Assembly: GCF_011302915.1 (NCBI RefSeq)
Contig: NZ_CP049872.1
Location: 186,001-250,000 of the forward strand
From: Thermomonas sp. HDW16
Lineage (GTDB): Bacteria > Pseudomonadota > Gammaproteobacteria > Xanthomonadales > Xanthomonadaceae
Direction: 5' to 3'
Length of the DNA: 64,000 bases
Part shown: positions 28,543-37,463 of the stretch, piece after piece
Position numbering within the stretch: position 1 is the first letter of the stretch
How the letters are laid out: each line of letters opens with the position of its first letter
The notes under the pieces: generated by a model
The model's database searches: none
Told to the model about the DNA's origin: nothing
What the model saw: only the letters and a program-made list of their open reading frames with translations
Translations under genes and position numbers: made by a program

Positions 28543-30423
28543 TCACTTTCGTGCAGAGAGGATCGGCGTCAGGTAATCCGTCCGGCCTTCGATGCGTTCC
28601 AGCACCGGATAGCGCAGGCCATCGTGATAGTCGATGCTGACCGTGCGGTAGCGGTTGAACTCCTTGAGCAGCAAACGGATCGGCGCCTTGTCGGTCTTCG
28701 CCGCCTTCACCGCGTCGCGCAGCACCGCGTCGGAATATTCCATGTCGTTGACCGCAGCCACCGTCATGCCGGTGCCGATGCCGGCGGCGAACGCCGGGCT
28801 GTCCCACAGCACGGTGCCGATCTTGCCGTCCTTGCCCAGGCTCAGGCCCAGCGAATAGACGTAGTCGCCATCGCCATTGCCGCGCGATTGGCTATTCGGC
28901 TTGTCCTTGTAGACCAGCTTCCAGCCGCTGGCCTCGATGCCGCCGGTGAGGCCGTGCTTGCCATCGAGGCGATCGCGCAGGAAGGTCGTCCAGTCATGCG
29001 GATACACACCGTTGAGCGTGGCGACCACGTCTTCGAATGAATAGATGTTCGGTGTCTGCCACTTGCCGTCATCGACGCCGAAGAAGGCCTTGGCGAAATC
29101 GTCCAGCGATTTGCGGTTCTTGGTCGCATTGCGGATCAGCACGTCCGCTTCCAGCCAGATCATCTGTCCGGCGCGGTAGTAGTCCTCGCTCAGCTGGTAA
29201 TTGGTGTACGGCTTGGGCTTGCGCGAGGCGATGACAGGGTCGTAGGTAGTGTCCTGGATGCTGCGCCATGATTGGCCGGGGCGGCCTTGCGCGTAGGTCG
29301 CAGCGACGTTCGACAATTCATCACGCGCACCATCGAGTGGGCGCAGGCCGGAGCGCGCGGTCAGCACATTGCCCCAGTACTGGGTCTGGCCTTCGTAAAC
29401 CCACATCAGGCTGTCGTCGAGCGGCGTGTTGAGGTCGGGCACGCCCTGTCCGTCCGGACGGCGGTACTTGCCGTTCCACGAGTGGGTGTACTCGTGGCCG
29501 AGCAGGTCGTCGCTGCCCTTCTTCTTGTCCCAGTCGCTGAAGTAGCCAAGCTCCTGGCCGTTCTCGCTGGAGCGCTGGTGCTCCAGGCCATTGCCGGCCA
29601 TCTGGTTGGAGAGCGAGAGCAGGAAGTCGTAATGGTCGTAGTGCTGCGCGCCGTACAACTTCACCGCCTGCCGCACCAGTTCGCGATGCTGTTCGACATG
29701 CTCGGGCTTGGTTTCGAGGTACTTCGCATCGTCGGCGACGACGTTCAATCGCACCGGCACCTTCGCGCCGGGCGCCAGGTCGATCTGCTTGTAGTACTTG
29801 CCGGCATACACCGGCGAATCGGCCAGGATCTCGAGCGGCACGCGCTTGTAGACCACGGTATCGCCTTCGCGGCGCTCGACATCCAGCGCAGTGCCAGCCT
29901 GCCAGCCGGCCGGATATTTCACCCGCGGATCAAACTGCACCTGGGTCTGCGTGTAGCCCGCGGGATACAGCAGCACCGCATTCCACTGAAGGTTGAGCAT
30001 GCTCGGCGTCATCACCACCCGGCCCTGCGAGCCATCGGTGGGCGTGAGGTAGTCGTACTGCGCGACCAGCGTGGTCACGCCTGCGGGAATATCGAGGTGG
30101 AAGGCATACACGTTCAGCGGATTGCGCTTCCACGCCAGCTTCTGCCCGTTCGCGGTGAAGGTGATGCCGGCGATCTTGTCGATCGGCCCGCGCGGCGCGT
30201 GGTTGCCGGGCAGCCACTGCGGATACAGCAAGGTGAGCGGGCCGGCCTGCACCGGGATGGTCTGCTTCACCCGGAAGATGCGCTGGCCGAGATTGGTGGC
30301 ATCGACATCCACTGCGATCGCGCCCAGCGCATACGGCATGTCCCGTGGTGCCGGCACTTCCTGCGCATGTGCAGTGATGGCCAACGCGGACAACAGGGCC
30401 AAGGCAAGGATTCGACGACGCAT
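28543..30423 (-). CDS. M61-family glycyl aminopeptidase with PDZ domain
   Basis: 626 residues from ATG 30423, where a clean signal peptide begins (ILALALLSALAITAHAQ). The zinc site is H310-E-Y-T-H314 with the third ligand glutamate in VYEGQTQYWG (Glu344), the M61 pattern. The N-terminal beta domain has LLYPQWLPGNHAPRGP. A PDZ-like domain lies near the C terminus (about 510-590; YSLGLSLGKDGKIG, DSPAFAAGIGTGM). It would remove N-terminal Gly/Ala from peptides in the periplasm. It is divergent from a gene for an I78-type protease inhibitor. Confidence 0.92.
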   Translation of the reverse strand: MRRRILALALLSALAITAHAQEVPAPRDMPYALGAIAVDVDATNLGQRIFRVKQTIPVQAGPLTLLYPQWLPGNHAPRGPIDKIAGITFTANGQKLAWKRNPLNVYAFHLDIPAGVTTLVAQYDYLTPTDGSQGRVVMTPSMLNLQWNAVLLYPAGYTQTQVQFDPRVKYPAGWQAGTALDVERREGDTVVYKRVPLEILADSPVYAGKYYKQIDLAPGAKVPVRLNVVADDAKYLETKPEHVEQHRELVRQAVKLYGAQHYDHYDFLLSLSNQMAGNGLEHQRSSENGQELGYFSDWDKKKGSDDLLGHEYTHSWNGKYRRPDGQGVPDLNTPLDDSLMWVYEGQTQYWGNVLTARSGLRPLDGARDELSNVAATYAQGRPGQSWRSIQDTTYDPVIASRKPKPYTNYQLSEDYYRAGQMIWLEADVLIRNATKNRKSLDDFAKAFFGVDDGKWQTPNIYSFEDVVATLNGVYPHDWTTFLRDRLDGKHGLTGGIEASGWKLVYKDKPNSQSRGNGDGDYVYSLGLSLGKDGKIGTVLWDSPAFAAGIGTGMTVAAVNDMEYSDAVLRDAVKAAKTDKAPIRLLLKEFNRYRTVSIDYHDGLRYPVLERIEGRTDYLTPILSARK

Positions 30424-30555
30424 TAGGCACTCCGGTACACAGGTAATACCCCATCGTGCCGGCGATGGCCGCGTCATGCCCCTGCCGGAAGCCATGCACG
30501 TGGCGTTAATCGAAGGCTGCGCATGCTGATCCCGTCACAGCCCCGGAACTCCGCC

Positions 30556-30843
30556 ATGCAAATGCGTTCGCTCGTCCTGTTGCCCGCGTTGTTGTCGCTG
30601 GCCGCCTGCGCCACGCCTGCGGCTGCACCGCCTGCCAGCGGTCAATGCAATGCCGATGCCGCAAGCGCCTACGTGGGCAAGACACCGGATGCCGCGACGG
30701 TCGAAGCCGCGCGCAAGGCCGCCGGTGCTGAACGCGCACGCACGCTCAAGCACGGACAAGTGGTGACGATGGAATACCTGGAAGGCAGGCTCAATCTTTA
30801 CCTGGATGCCAGCGGCAAGATCGAACGCATCGGCTGCGGCTGA
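30556..30843 (+). CDS. I78-family peptidase inhibitor lipoprotein
   Basis: 95 residues. The lipobox SLAAC follows a short leader; the ATG at 30556 or 30562 (MQMRS) can serve. The mature part matches the potato-inhibitor-I-like I78 family: CNADAAS-YVGKTP, then AARKAAGAERARTLKHGQVVTMEYLEGRLNLYLD and IERIGCG. The two cysteines probably form a disulphide. Such proteins block serine proteases in the periplasm. The M61 enzyme next door is a metallopeptidase, so the pairing may be coincidental. It abuts the MFS gene with zero bases between stops. Confidence 0.87.
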   Translation: MQMRSLVLLPALLSLAACATPAAAPPASGQCNADAASAYVGKTPDAATVEAARKAAGAERARTLKHGQVVTMEYLEGRLNLYLDASGKIERIGCG

Positions 30844-32142
30844 TCAGAGCACGGGCTCGACGGTCGGCTTGGTTTCGACCGGCGCATCGTCCACGCTGTC
30901 TGCTTTCGGCGGCAGGTGCGCGGCATCGGTGAAGCGCCAGGCCACGAAGGCGGCGATCGCCAGCATTACCGATGCGATCAGGAAGGCCACACCGGGCAGA
31001 TGCACCGGCGCATGCGGGCCGATGAAAAAACCGAACGTACCGGCGAATACCGCCGGCGCGAAGATCCCGGCCAGCGACACCAGGCTGCTCATCGAGCCCT
31101 GGATGCGGCCCTGCGCATCCGCCGGCACTTGCCGCGTGATCAAGGCCTGCGTCGCCGGTGCGGCGATCGCCCACAGCGCACTGATCGGCAGGCCGATCAT
31201 GAACATCCAGCCGGTGCCGGCCAGACCGTAAATGAGGAAGCCCAGCGTGCCGCAGGTCAAGCCGAACAGCAGTGCGCGACGTTCGCCGAACGCCTTCACC
31301 AAGCGGCCGACCAGCAGCACGTTCACGATTACGCTGAGCACGCCGACCACCGATAGCACGTAGCCAGCCTGCTTTTCCTTCCAGCCGTAAGCGGCATCGG
31401 CAAACAGCACGAAGGTGCTCGGGTACACGTAGTGCGCGAAGTTGGCGATGAACACCACAGCCACCAGTCCCCAGATCTGCGGATAGTCGCGCAACATCTT
31501 GACCCCACCCATCGGCTTGGCGTGCGTCCAGTCGAAGCTCGGCGTGCGCTTTTCCTTCGGCAGCGATTCCGGCAGCACGAACAGGCCGTAGCAGAAGTTG
31601 ATGAGGGCCAGGCCGGCCGCAAACCAGAACGGCAGGCGATGGTTGATGTCGCCCAGCACGCCGCCGACCAGCGGGCCGACGATGAAACCCAGCCCGAACG
31701 CCGCGCCGATCATGCCGAAGCTCTTCGCCCGCTCCTCCGGCGCAGTCACGTCGGCGATGTAGGCATTGGCGGTGGTGAAGCTGGCCGAGGTCGCCGCCGA
31801 GATGATGCGACCGACGAACAACCAGGCCAGGTTCGGCGCCAGCGCCATGAAGATGAAGTCCAGGCCCAGCCCCAGGCAGGAGATCAGGATCACCGGGCGC
31901 CGCCCGTAGCGATCCGCCAACGCGCCCTGGATCGGCGCGCTGAAGAACTGCACCAGCGAGAACGCGAAGGCGAACGCACCGGTCCAGTACGCCGCGGTCG
32001 AGGTATCGCCGCCGACGAACTGCTGCACCAGGTGCGGCAGCACCGGGATGATCACGCCGAAGGCCAGCACGTCGATCAGCACGGTGATGAAGATGAAGAT
32101 CAGCGCGGCCTTGCGTGCGCCGTGATGGATGGGTGCGTTCAA
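30844..32142 (-). CDS. MFS transporter of the TetA-like drug:H+ antiporter family
   Basis: 432 residues and about 12 membrane segments. The first helix is [23 protein letters not shown] and loop 2-3 reads [14 protein letters not shown], the motif A of 12-TMS drug antiporters (TetA/TCR group). A second, degenerate motif A follows the half-repeat. The start is probably TTG at 32142 ([16 protein letters not shown]), since the open frame upstream is out of homology and no ATG lies near. The ribosome site is weak (GGGA), suggesting low or coupled expression. It follows the DUF2239 gene by 41 bp and shares its promoter at 32797-32825. Substrate unknown. Confidence 0.87.
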   Translation of the reverse strand: MNAPIHHGARKAALIFIFITVLIDVLAFGVIIPVLPHLVQQFVGGDTSTAAYWTGAFAFAFSLVQFFSAPIQGALADRYGRRPVILISCLGLGLDFIFMALAPNLAWLFVGRIISAATSASFTTANAYIADVTAPEERAKSFGMIGAAFGLGFIVGPLVGGVLGDINHRLPFWFAAGLALINFCYGLFVLPESLPKEKRTPSFDWTHAKPMGGVKMLRDYPQIWGLVAVVFIANFAHYVYPSTFVLFADAAYGWKEKQAGYVLSVVGVLSVIVNVLLVGRLVKAFGERRALLFGLTCGTLGFLIYGLAGTGWMFMIGLPISALWAIAAPATQALITRQVPADAQGRIQGSMSSLVSLAGIFAPAVFAGTFGFFIGPHAPVHLPGVAFLIASVMLAIAAFVAWRFTDAAHLPPKADSVDDAPVETKPTVEPVL

Positions 32143-32183
32143 GTGAAGTCCCGTTTCTTGTTCTTGTTGTCGAAAGAGGCCGG

Positions 32184-32771
32184 TCAGTGGTGGAACGCAT
32201 CGGCGGCGAGCAGCGCGGCATGTTCGCGCACATCGTCCGGCCATGTCGCGCTGTATTCCTCGAACTTGCCGATGTCGCCGGCGAACAGCGCGCGCGCGGC
32301 TTCGTCGAAACCGGCCACGTCGCCCGCGATCGCCTGCATGAAACGATAGGCCGCTTCCTGCGCGGCGCGCTGGCGGTCGCCATCGGCCGAAACCTTGCGT
32401 GCATCCTCGACCAGTTTGCGCAGCGCCACCGAGGCCCCGCCCGGCTGCGCCGCCAGCCAGTCCCAGTGCCGCGGCAACAGGGTCACCTCGCGCGCGACCA
32501 CGCCCAGCTTGGGCCTGCCCGGGCCGCGCGCCCGCGGCTTGACCGTTTCCGGCGCGGGCGCCAGCACCGGTTCCGCCAACCGCTTCAACAAGTCGCTGGC
32601 CGACAACTCCAGCGGCAGATCGATGACCCGGCCATTGGCATCCTCGAACACCAGCACGGTCTTGTCGGCATCGAAGGCCTGCTTGGCTTTCAATGCCACG
32701 TGGCGCAGCTCGCCACTGGCGATCCGGACTGGGCCGGCAAAAGCGGTGCAACGCAGGGACGGGTCGGACAT
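32184..32771 (-). CDS. DUF2239 protein with AT-hook-like and RHH-like segments
   Basis: 195 residues, DUF2239 family, no assigned function. The N-terminal part (1-70) is a mixed alpha/beta domain. Residues 80-88 read PRARGPGRPK, an AT-hook-like GRP core with basic flanks. Residues 94-126 (REVTLLPRHWDWLAAQ, then GGAS and ALRKLVEDAR) have the strand-helix-helix spacing of ribbon-helix-helix DNA-binding proteins. The C-terminal part is helical and acidic. It starts at ATG 32771, with GAGAGG upstream and a strong promoter 26 bp away that contains a palindrome. It is co-directional with the MFS exporter. I infer a possible autoregulator; this is not established. Confidence 0.8.
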   Translation of the reverse strand: MSDPSLRCTAFAGPVRIASGELRHVALKAKQAFDADKTVLVFEDANGRVIDLPLELSASDLLKRLAEPVLAPAPETVKPRARGPGRPKLGVVAREVTLLPRHWDWLAAQPGGASVALRKLVEDARKVSADGDRQRAAQEAAYRFMQAIAGDVAGFDEAARALFAGDIGKFEEYSATWPDDVREHAALLAADAFHH

Positions 32772-32796
32772 GAGCAGGCCTCTCGAAGAGGCGCGG

Positions 32797-32825
32797 ATAT
32801 TATCCGGGTTAAATTAACCCGTCAA
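32797..32825 (-). promoter_or_regulatory. Promoter and palindromic operator of the DUF2239-MFS unit
   Basis: -35 TTGACG (32825-32820), 17-bp spacer, -10 TAATAT (32802-32797): close to the sigma-70 consensus. The spacer and last -35 base hold a perfect 15-bp palindrome GGGTTAAATTAACCC (32806-32820, single central base), where a bound protein would block RNA polymerase. Confidence 0.82.
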
Positions 32826-32829
32826 TGAC

Positions 32830-33423
32830 TCAACGACCGGGGCCGACATCGATGAACTGCAGGAACTCGGCGCGGGTGCGCGCGTCATCGCGGAAGCTGC
32901 CGAGCATCTTCGAGGTCACCATCGACACCCCGCGCTTGTGGATGCCGCGGGTGGTCATGCATTCGTGCGCGCCCTCCACCACCACGCCCACCCCGCGCGG
33001 ATTGAGCGCGCGCTGGATGCAGTTGGCGATCTGCGCAGTCATCTTTTCCTGCACCTGGAAGCGACGTGCGTAGGCCTCGACCACCCGCGCCAGCTTGCTG
33101 ATGCCGACCACCTTGCCCGAGGGCAGGTAGCCGATGTGCACCTTGCCGATGATCGGCGCCATGTGGTGTTCGCAATGGCTTTCGTAGTCGATGTCGCGCA
33201 GCACGATCATCTCGTCGTAGCCGCAGACTTCCTCGAAGGTGCGCGCCATGTAGTCGTCCGGATCCAGCGCGTAGCCGCTGAACCAGTCCTCGTAGGCCTT
33301 GGCCACGCGCTTGGGCGTGTCGAGCAGGCCTTCGCGGCTGGGATCGTCTCCGGACCACTTGAGCAGGGTGCGCACCGCGTCTTCGGCCTGCTGGCGGGTG
33401 ACGTCGTGGCGGGAATCGGACAT
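32830..33423 (-). CDS. folE: GTP cyclohydrolase I
   Basis: 197 residues from ATG 33423 (MSDSRHDV). It converts GTP to dihydroneopterin triphosphate, the first step of folate and pterin synthesis, as a cytoplasmic homodecamer with zinc. The ligands and active site are visible in [13 protein letters not shown] (Cys and His) and [11 protein letters not shown] (second Cys, with the His of the same loop). [20 protein letters not shown] is the family core. The length is normal for FolE1. The stop is 5 bp from the -35 of the DUF2239 promoter, so the next unit starts immediately after. Confidence 0.96.
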   Translation of the reverse strand: MSDSRHDVTRQQAEDAVRTLLKWSGDDPSREGLLDTPKRVAKAYEDWFSGYALDPDDYMARTFEEVCGYDEMIVLRDIDYESHCEHHMAPIIGKVHIGYLPSGKVVGISKLARVVEAYARRFQVQEKMTAQIANCIQRALNPRGVGVVVEGAHECMTTRGIHKRGVSMVTSKMLGSFRDDARTRAEFLQFIDVGPGR

Positions 33424-33487
33424 GGGGGCTCCGGGGCGAAAGCGGATGCGCATGGTAGCGCGACCACCGCAAGCCTTCCGCAGCCGG

Positions 33488-33715
33488 TCAGGTCGAAGCC
33501 GCGGCCGTCGGCTTCTGCGCCCCGCCCAGCAGCCGCGCCGGCAGCATCAGCAGCGCATGCAGGAAGGAAAACAACGCCGAAAACGTGATGCCGACCAGGC
33601 GGAACGGCAGCGAAACCAGCCACGCAAGCGGCCATAGCACCAAGGCCAGCAGCGCCAGCGGCCAGCACAGCACCAGCAGCACGCACCACAGCAGCAGGGC
33701 GATCAGGGTTTTCAT
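33488..33715 (-). CDS. Small hydrophobic membrane protein
   Basis: 75 residues from ATG 33715. Nearly all of it is hydrophobic: two membrane helices ([25 protein letters not shown], and a second around [22 protein letters not shown]) and a short basic/polar tail. No family recognised. Its codon use matches the neighbours, so it looks like a real gene. It lies just upstream of folE (64 bp), co-directional. Confidence 0.65.
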   Translation of the reverse strand: MKTLIALLLWCVLLVLCWPLALLALVLWPLAWLVSLPFRLVGITFSALFSFLHALLMLPARLLGGAQKPTAAAST

Positions 33716-33808
33716 GGTTCTTCGATGCTCGCGATGACGGCGTTGCACACGCAACGCCTGCACCATCGCAACGCACACTGATCGCCCGCAAGCACGATGC
33801 GACGAAAC

Positions 33809-33837
33809 GCGGGATGGCGCGACGAACGCCATCCCGC
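33809..33837 (-). terminator. Hairpin after the AIM24-like gene
   Basis: Perfect 11-bp stem GCGGGATGGCG/CGCCATCCCGC with a 7-nt loop, 9 bp past the stop of the AIM24-like gene. The minus-strand flank is GTTTCG, a weak U-tract. It is probably the terminator of that gene. Confidence 0.6.
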
Positions 33838-33845
33838 ACGAACAC

Positions 33846-34865
33846 TCAGAACGAGTTGTCGCCGTCCAGAATGCGGCCCAACCCGCCCAGCACCGAGCCT
33901 TCGCCGCGCGAACCGCCTTGCTGCGGGGCGGCCGCGAGCATGCGCCCGGCCAGGCGCGAGAACGGCAGCGACTGCAGCCACACCTTGCCGGGGCCGGTCA
34001 GGGTGGCCAGGAACACGCCTTCGCCGCCGAAGAACATGCTCTTCAGGCCGGCCACGCGGCGCACGTCCATGTCCACGTTGCCGGTGTAGCCGACCACGCA
34101 GCCAGTATCCACGTCGATGCGCTCGCCGGCGGCCAGTTCACGCTCCACCACGCAACCACCGGCATGGATGAACACCCAGCCATCGCCCTCGAGCTTCTGC
34201 ATCAGGAAGCCTTCGCCACCGAACAGACCGGTCATGATCTTGCGCTGGAAGGCGATGCCCAGCGACACCCCGCGCGCGCCAGCCAGGAAGCTGTCCTTCT
34301 GGCAGATGATCTTGCCGCCGTGCTCGTCCAGCTTCATCGCCATCACCGTGCCCGGATACGGCGCGGCGAACGCGACCTTGGCCTTGCCGCTGCCGCCATG
34401 CGTGTACACCGTGGTGAACAGGCTTTCGCCGGTGACCACGCGCTTGCCGGCGGACAGCAGCTTGTCCATGAAACCGCCGCCCTGCGCGCCCGAACCGTCG
34501 CCGAACACGGTATCCATCTGCACCGCGCTGTCCTTGAACATCAGCGAGCCCGCTTCGGCGATGGCGCTCTCACCCGGATCCAGTTCGATCTCCACGAACT
34601 GCATCTCCTGCCCATGGATGCGGAAGTCGATCTCGTCCGCACGGCCCTTGCCGCCATTGCGCGGCGGCGGCGGCGGCGCGGAAGACGGATCGCCCGGCAC
34701 GCCATCGACCAGGTCGGCGATGTTGCGCACCGGCAGCCAATCGCCCATGCCTTCCTTCCAGGCCAGCAACGCAGGATTGCGCGCGGCTTCGGCACGCGCG
34801 GCTTCGGTGTCCATCGGGCCCAGGCGTTTGTTGCTGGCGGTGTCGTGCAGGTACCACTGGCTCAT
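33846..34865 (-). CDS. GYF_2 plus AIM24/TIGR00266 family protein
   Basis: 339 residues from ATG 34865. The N-terminal 55 residues form a GYF_2-like domain (WYLHDTASNKRLGPMDTE, WKEGMGDWLPVRNI), a peptide- or partner-binding module. A Pro-rich linker (PPPPPRN) follows. The main domain (about 80-300) is the AIM24/TIGR00266 beta-helix-like fold with GESLFTTVYTHGGSGKAKVAFAAPYPG and GVFLATLTGPGKVWLQSLPFSRLAGRM. The biological role is unknown. Members often travel with stress-response or membrane-repair genes. The tail is Gly/Ser rich. It is divergent from a small lipoprotein gene. Confidence 0.85.
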   Translation of the reverse strand: MSQWYLHDTASNKRLGPMDTEAARAEAARNPALLAWKEGMGDWLPVRNIADLVDGVPGDPSSAPPPPPRNGGKGRADEIDFRIHGQEMQFVEIELDPGESAIAEAGSLMFKDSAVQMDTVFGDGSGAQGGGFMDKLLSAGKRVVTGESLFTTVYTHGGSGKAKVAFAAPYPGTVMAMKLDEHGGKIICQKDSFLAGARGVSLGIAFQRKIMTGLFGGEGFLMQKLEGDGWVFIHAGGCVVERELAAGERIDVDTGCVVGYTGNVDMDVRRVAGLKSMFFGGEGVFLATLTGPGKVWLQSLPFSRLAGRMLAAAPQQGGSRGEGSVLGGLGRILDGDNSF

Positions 34866-34953
34866 GACGGAATCCTTGTGGGGGGATGCCGCCAAGTCTA
34901 AGCCGCGCACGATGACCGGCAAGGTGCCGGAAGTCGCGCGGCATACTGCCGCC

Positions 34954-35412
34954 ATGCACCCACATCGACTCCTGCTGTTCCCCGCGCTGCTCACCCTGTC
35001 CGCCTGCGCGCTGCATGCGGATGCGACGCGCGACGCCCCCGCATCGCCGCCTGCGATGCTGCTCGGCGACTTCGTCGACGACTACGGCATCGGCCACAAG
35101 ATCGACGCGCAACAATGGCTGCAACGTCCCGACACGCGCTACAACGTGGTCGCGTGGCATCCCGAAGCGCACTACCTGATCGCTCGCAACGATGCCGGCA
35201 ACCGCAGCGATGCAGGCCTGTGGACGCGCATCGATTGGCTGGCCTTGCCGGGCATGCCGCCGTACGAATGGGCGTTCTGCCTGAGCGCCTACAACGCACC
35301 GACCCAGACAGACGCCGAACGCCGCGCCATTGCCCACCGCGACACGCCGAAAACCGGCTGCAACGGCTATCCCTTCTCGCGGATGCGGCGTGCACCCACA
35401 ACACCCGACTGA
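34954..35412 (+). CDS. Hypothetical lipoprotein
   Basis: 152 residues. The lipobox LSACA is at about 16-20. The mature part has a conserved-looking block LLGDFVDDYGIGHKID, then WHPEAHYLIARNDAGN and WTRIDWLALPGMPPYEWAFCLSAYNAP. I do not recognise a family. The two cysteines after the lipobox (FCLSAY and TGCNGY) could pair. Length and base use fit a real gene. It abuts the convergent YdeI-like gene, stop to stop with no gap. Confidence 0.7.
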   Translation: MHPHRLLLFPALLTLSACALHADATRDAPASPPAMLLGDFVDDYGIGHKIDAQQWLQRPDTRYNVVAWHPEAHYLIARNDAGNRSDAGLWTRIDWLALPGMPPYEWAFCLSAYNAPTQTDAERRAIAHRDTPKTGCNGYPFSRMRRAPTTPD

Positions 35413-35967
35413 TCAGTCGGCAGCAGCTTCCGGCGCACCCATGCCGCCCTTGCTGTACATCCCGGAGCGATCAAAACAGCAGGCGCGGCGGCTGCCGCAG
35501 GCCAGCTTGTCGATGGCGACATCGATGCGCTTCACCCGCGTCTCCGCCTTCTTGCCGGAGCTGATCCAGTGGATCCAGTCGCGGCGCGCGACCGGCGTGA
35601 TATCCACCCACGTCGCAAGCGCGCCCGGATTCTCGGAGAGCGCACGCTTGAGATCGGCGGGGACTTTCGGTTCGGGCTCCTTCGCCACCGGCGCGATCGA
35701 AAGCGCCACCGTGTCGCCCGCCACCACGCCCGCTTTTTCGCGCAGCGCCTTGTCGACTTTCAGCCAGTGGCTGCCGTTGCCGTCGGGTTCCAGTGTCGCA
35801 ACGAAGGGTTGCCTTGCGAAAGCACCCTCGACTGTGACCATGCTGCGCGTCGGCAGCTTCGCGCTGGCTGCAGCGGGCAGCAGCAAGAACGTCCACGTGG
35901 CATTCGCCGGCTGCGCGGGGCGTTGCAGCCTGGCTTTGAACTCAAGTATCCCGACGTGTTTCGCCAT
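35413..35967 (-). CDS. YdeI/OmpD-associated family protein with DUF1905 domain
   Basis: 184 residues. The DUF1905 half (about 1-90) contains FKARLQRP-WTFLLLP and GSHWLKVDKALREKAGVVAGDTV. The C-terminal YdeI-like half (about 100-160) has PADLKRALSENPGALATWVDITPVARRDWIHWISSGKKAETRVKRID, the 'bacteriocin-protection' helical repeat. Function is poorly defined; YdeI members are tied to outer-membrane porin and stress resistance. The tail after residue 160 is cysteine-rich and unusual. Confidence 0.85.
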   Translation of the reverse strand: MAKHVGILEFKARLQRPAQPANATWTFLLLPAAASAKLPTRSMVTVEGAFARQPFVATLEPDGNGSHWLKVDKALREKAGVVAGDTVALSIAPVAKEPEPKVPADLKRALSENPGALATWVDITPVARRDWIHWISSGKKAETRVKRIDVAIDKLACGSRRACCFDRSGMYSKGGMGAPEAAAD

Positions 35968-36079
35968 TTTTTGAAAATATCACTGTGGCGGCCCGATACG
36001 TTACAAGAACGCCTCTGGACTCGGCGAAGCGCAGGCGTCAGCATCGGCTGGAAATCGTGACAACAGGACAGCAGCCGGC

Positions 36080-36610
36080 ATGGACTCGAACCTGACAAGC
36101 ACACTCATCAGCACCATCGCCGGCTTCGTCGGCGTGATCGCCGGGGGCACCATCAGCTGGTATGTAGGTGAGCGGAAGACTCGTCTGCAGAACACGCTCG
36201 ACCTGCAGCGCGAGTGGCAGAGCGAAGGCATGGCGGTGATCCGGATGAAGGCAGACAAGCTGTTACGCGACAATCCCGGCAAAGACCTCCTGCACCTTGA
36301 ACTGCAGGACACGCCCGAGAACTATTCAAACATTCTGCGGATCCTGACCTTCTATCAGCGCCTCTACATGATGATCCGCTATCGCCAAGTCAACCTTGCG
36401 CTGACGCCAGAACTCTTTGGCAAGGACATCGTCTGGTGGCATGTGAACTGCTTCCGTGACCGTCTACCGAACACCTGGATCATGCGTAATGACTGGTTCT
36501 CCTTGTACACCTGGCTGGAGAAACATTCCGGCGCAAGCATGTCGACCTGGATCGATGCCGCCGAACGCGCGCGTAAGCATCGGGAACCCTCTGTCGAGAC
36601 GGGCGACTAG
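36080..36610 (+). CDS. Hypothetical membrane-anchored protein of lower GC content
   Basis: 176 residues. An N-terminal membrane helix (LISTIAGFVGVIAGGTISWYV) is followed by a soluble helical domain rich in Trp and aromatic residues (RILTFYQRLYMMIRYRQVN, WWHVNCFRDRLPNTWIMRNDWFSLYTWLE). The arrangement resembles DUF4760-type small anchored proteins, but I cannot assign it firmly. One counted line (36361-36420) has 32 of 60 G+C, well below the flanking genes, so it may be acquired. It stands alone between two minus-strand genes. Confidence 0.65.
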   Translation: MDSNLTSTLISTIAGFVGVIAGGTISWYVGERKTRLQNTLDLQREWQSEGMAVIRMKADKLLRDNPGKDLLHLELQDTPENYSNILRILTFYQRLYMMIRYRQVNLALTPELFGKDIVWWHVNCFRDRLPNTWIMRNDWFSLYTWLEKHSGASMSTWIDAAERARKHREPSVETGD

Positions 36611-36713
36611 TCGTTTATTTTGCGATGACAAACAAAACAGCTCCGTCGCAAGTCTAGGGAGGCGCCCCAGCGCGCGAACCTCTCCAACAATGCTTCCCGC
36701 TTGCACCCGCTGA

Positions 36714-37340
36714 TCAGGCCCTGCTGCGCTTCATCGCCGCCGCCAACGCCATGTTTCCGCGCGCTTCCAATGCCTGCACCGCGCCGTCGAAATCGCGCTG
36801 CTCGCGATTCTGTCCCAGCTTGCGCTTGCCTTCCAGTCGCGTCAGTTCGATTTCGATGCCGACGATATGCGCGAGTTGTTCCGCCAGGTAATCCGCTGGC
36901 GCATCGCCCATCTTCCATGGCTGCGGCTCGCCGGCTTCATGCGCGCGGGTCAGTCGCGCCACCACGCCACGCACGTAGGTCGCATCGTCATGGATGCGGA
37001 TGCGTCCATGCGCGTGCACGGTTTCGTAATTCCAGGTAGGCACGTGGCGATGGGTCTCCTGCTTGCTCGGATACCAGTTCGGCGAGATATAGCCCTGCGC
37101 ACCGCGAAACACCACCAGTACGGCATCGCCATCGCGCACTGATTGCCAAACCGGATTGGCGCGGGCCACATGCGCGATCAGCTGGCCGGCCCCACCCGCG
37201 CTTTCATCGAACAGGAAGGGAAGGTGATCTGCTTCCAGGCCTTGCGTCGCATGCGTGACCAGCATGCCGAACGGATGCTCGCGGATGATGCGATGCAGTT
37301 CCGCAGGATCGGATTCGGCGAACAGGCTTGGCAGGTACAT
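36714..37340 (-). CDS. FMN-binding PaiB-type negative transcriptional regulator
   Basis: 208 residues from ATG 37340 (MYLPSLFAESD). It matches the PaiB family: the HPFGMLVTHATQGLEADHLPFLFDE block of the split-barrel FMN-binding fold, then QGYISPNWYPSKQETHRHVPTWNYETVHAHGRI. In Bacillus PaiB represses sporulation and protease genes; in proteobacteria it is likely a flavin-binding protein of unknown partner. Cytoplasmic. No PaiA acetyltransferase lies next to it. The hydrolase gene upstream is separated by a strong hairpin at 37418-37445. Confidence 0.9.
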   Translation of the reverse strand: MYLPSLFAESDPAELHRIIREHPFGMLVTHATQGLEADHLPFLFDESAGGAGQLIAHVARANPVWQSVRDGDAVLVVFRGAQGYISPNWYPSKQETHRHVPTWNYETVHAHGRIRIHDDATYVRGVVARLTRAHEAGEPQPWKMGDAPADYLAEQLAHIVGIEIELTRLEGKRKLGQNREQRDFDGAVQALEARGNMALAAAMKRSRA

Positions 37341-37417
37341 GGGAGCTCCGAGAGTCACGCAGGATCGATGCTACAAGCAATGATCCCTCCACCTGGAGAT
37401 CTGAGCCGCAAAGCACA

Positions 37418-37445
37418 ACGGGCCGGGCGTTCCGGCCCGGCCCGT
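37418..37445 (-). terminator. Strong hairpin after the alpha/beta hydrolase gene
   Basis: Perfect 11-bp GC stem ACGGGCCGGGC/GCCCGGCCCGT with a 6-nt loop, 18 bp past the hydrolase stop on the minus strand. TGTGCTTT follows, a poor U-tract. Probable terminator. Confidence 0.6.
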
Positions 37446-37463
37446 CTTGCCGCGATGATGCAA

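Noticed and set aside
32143..32751. 200-residue extension of the MFS protein upstream of 32142
   Set aside because: Overlaps the real DUF2239 gene in another frame and has no transporter-like features.
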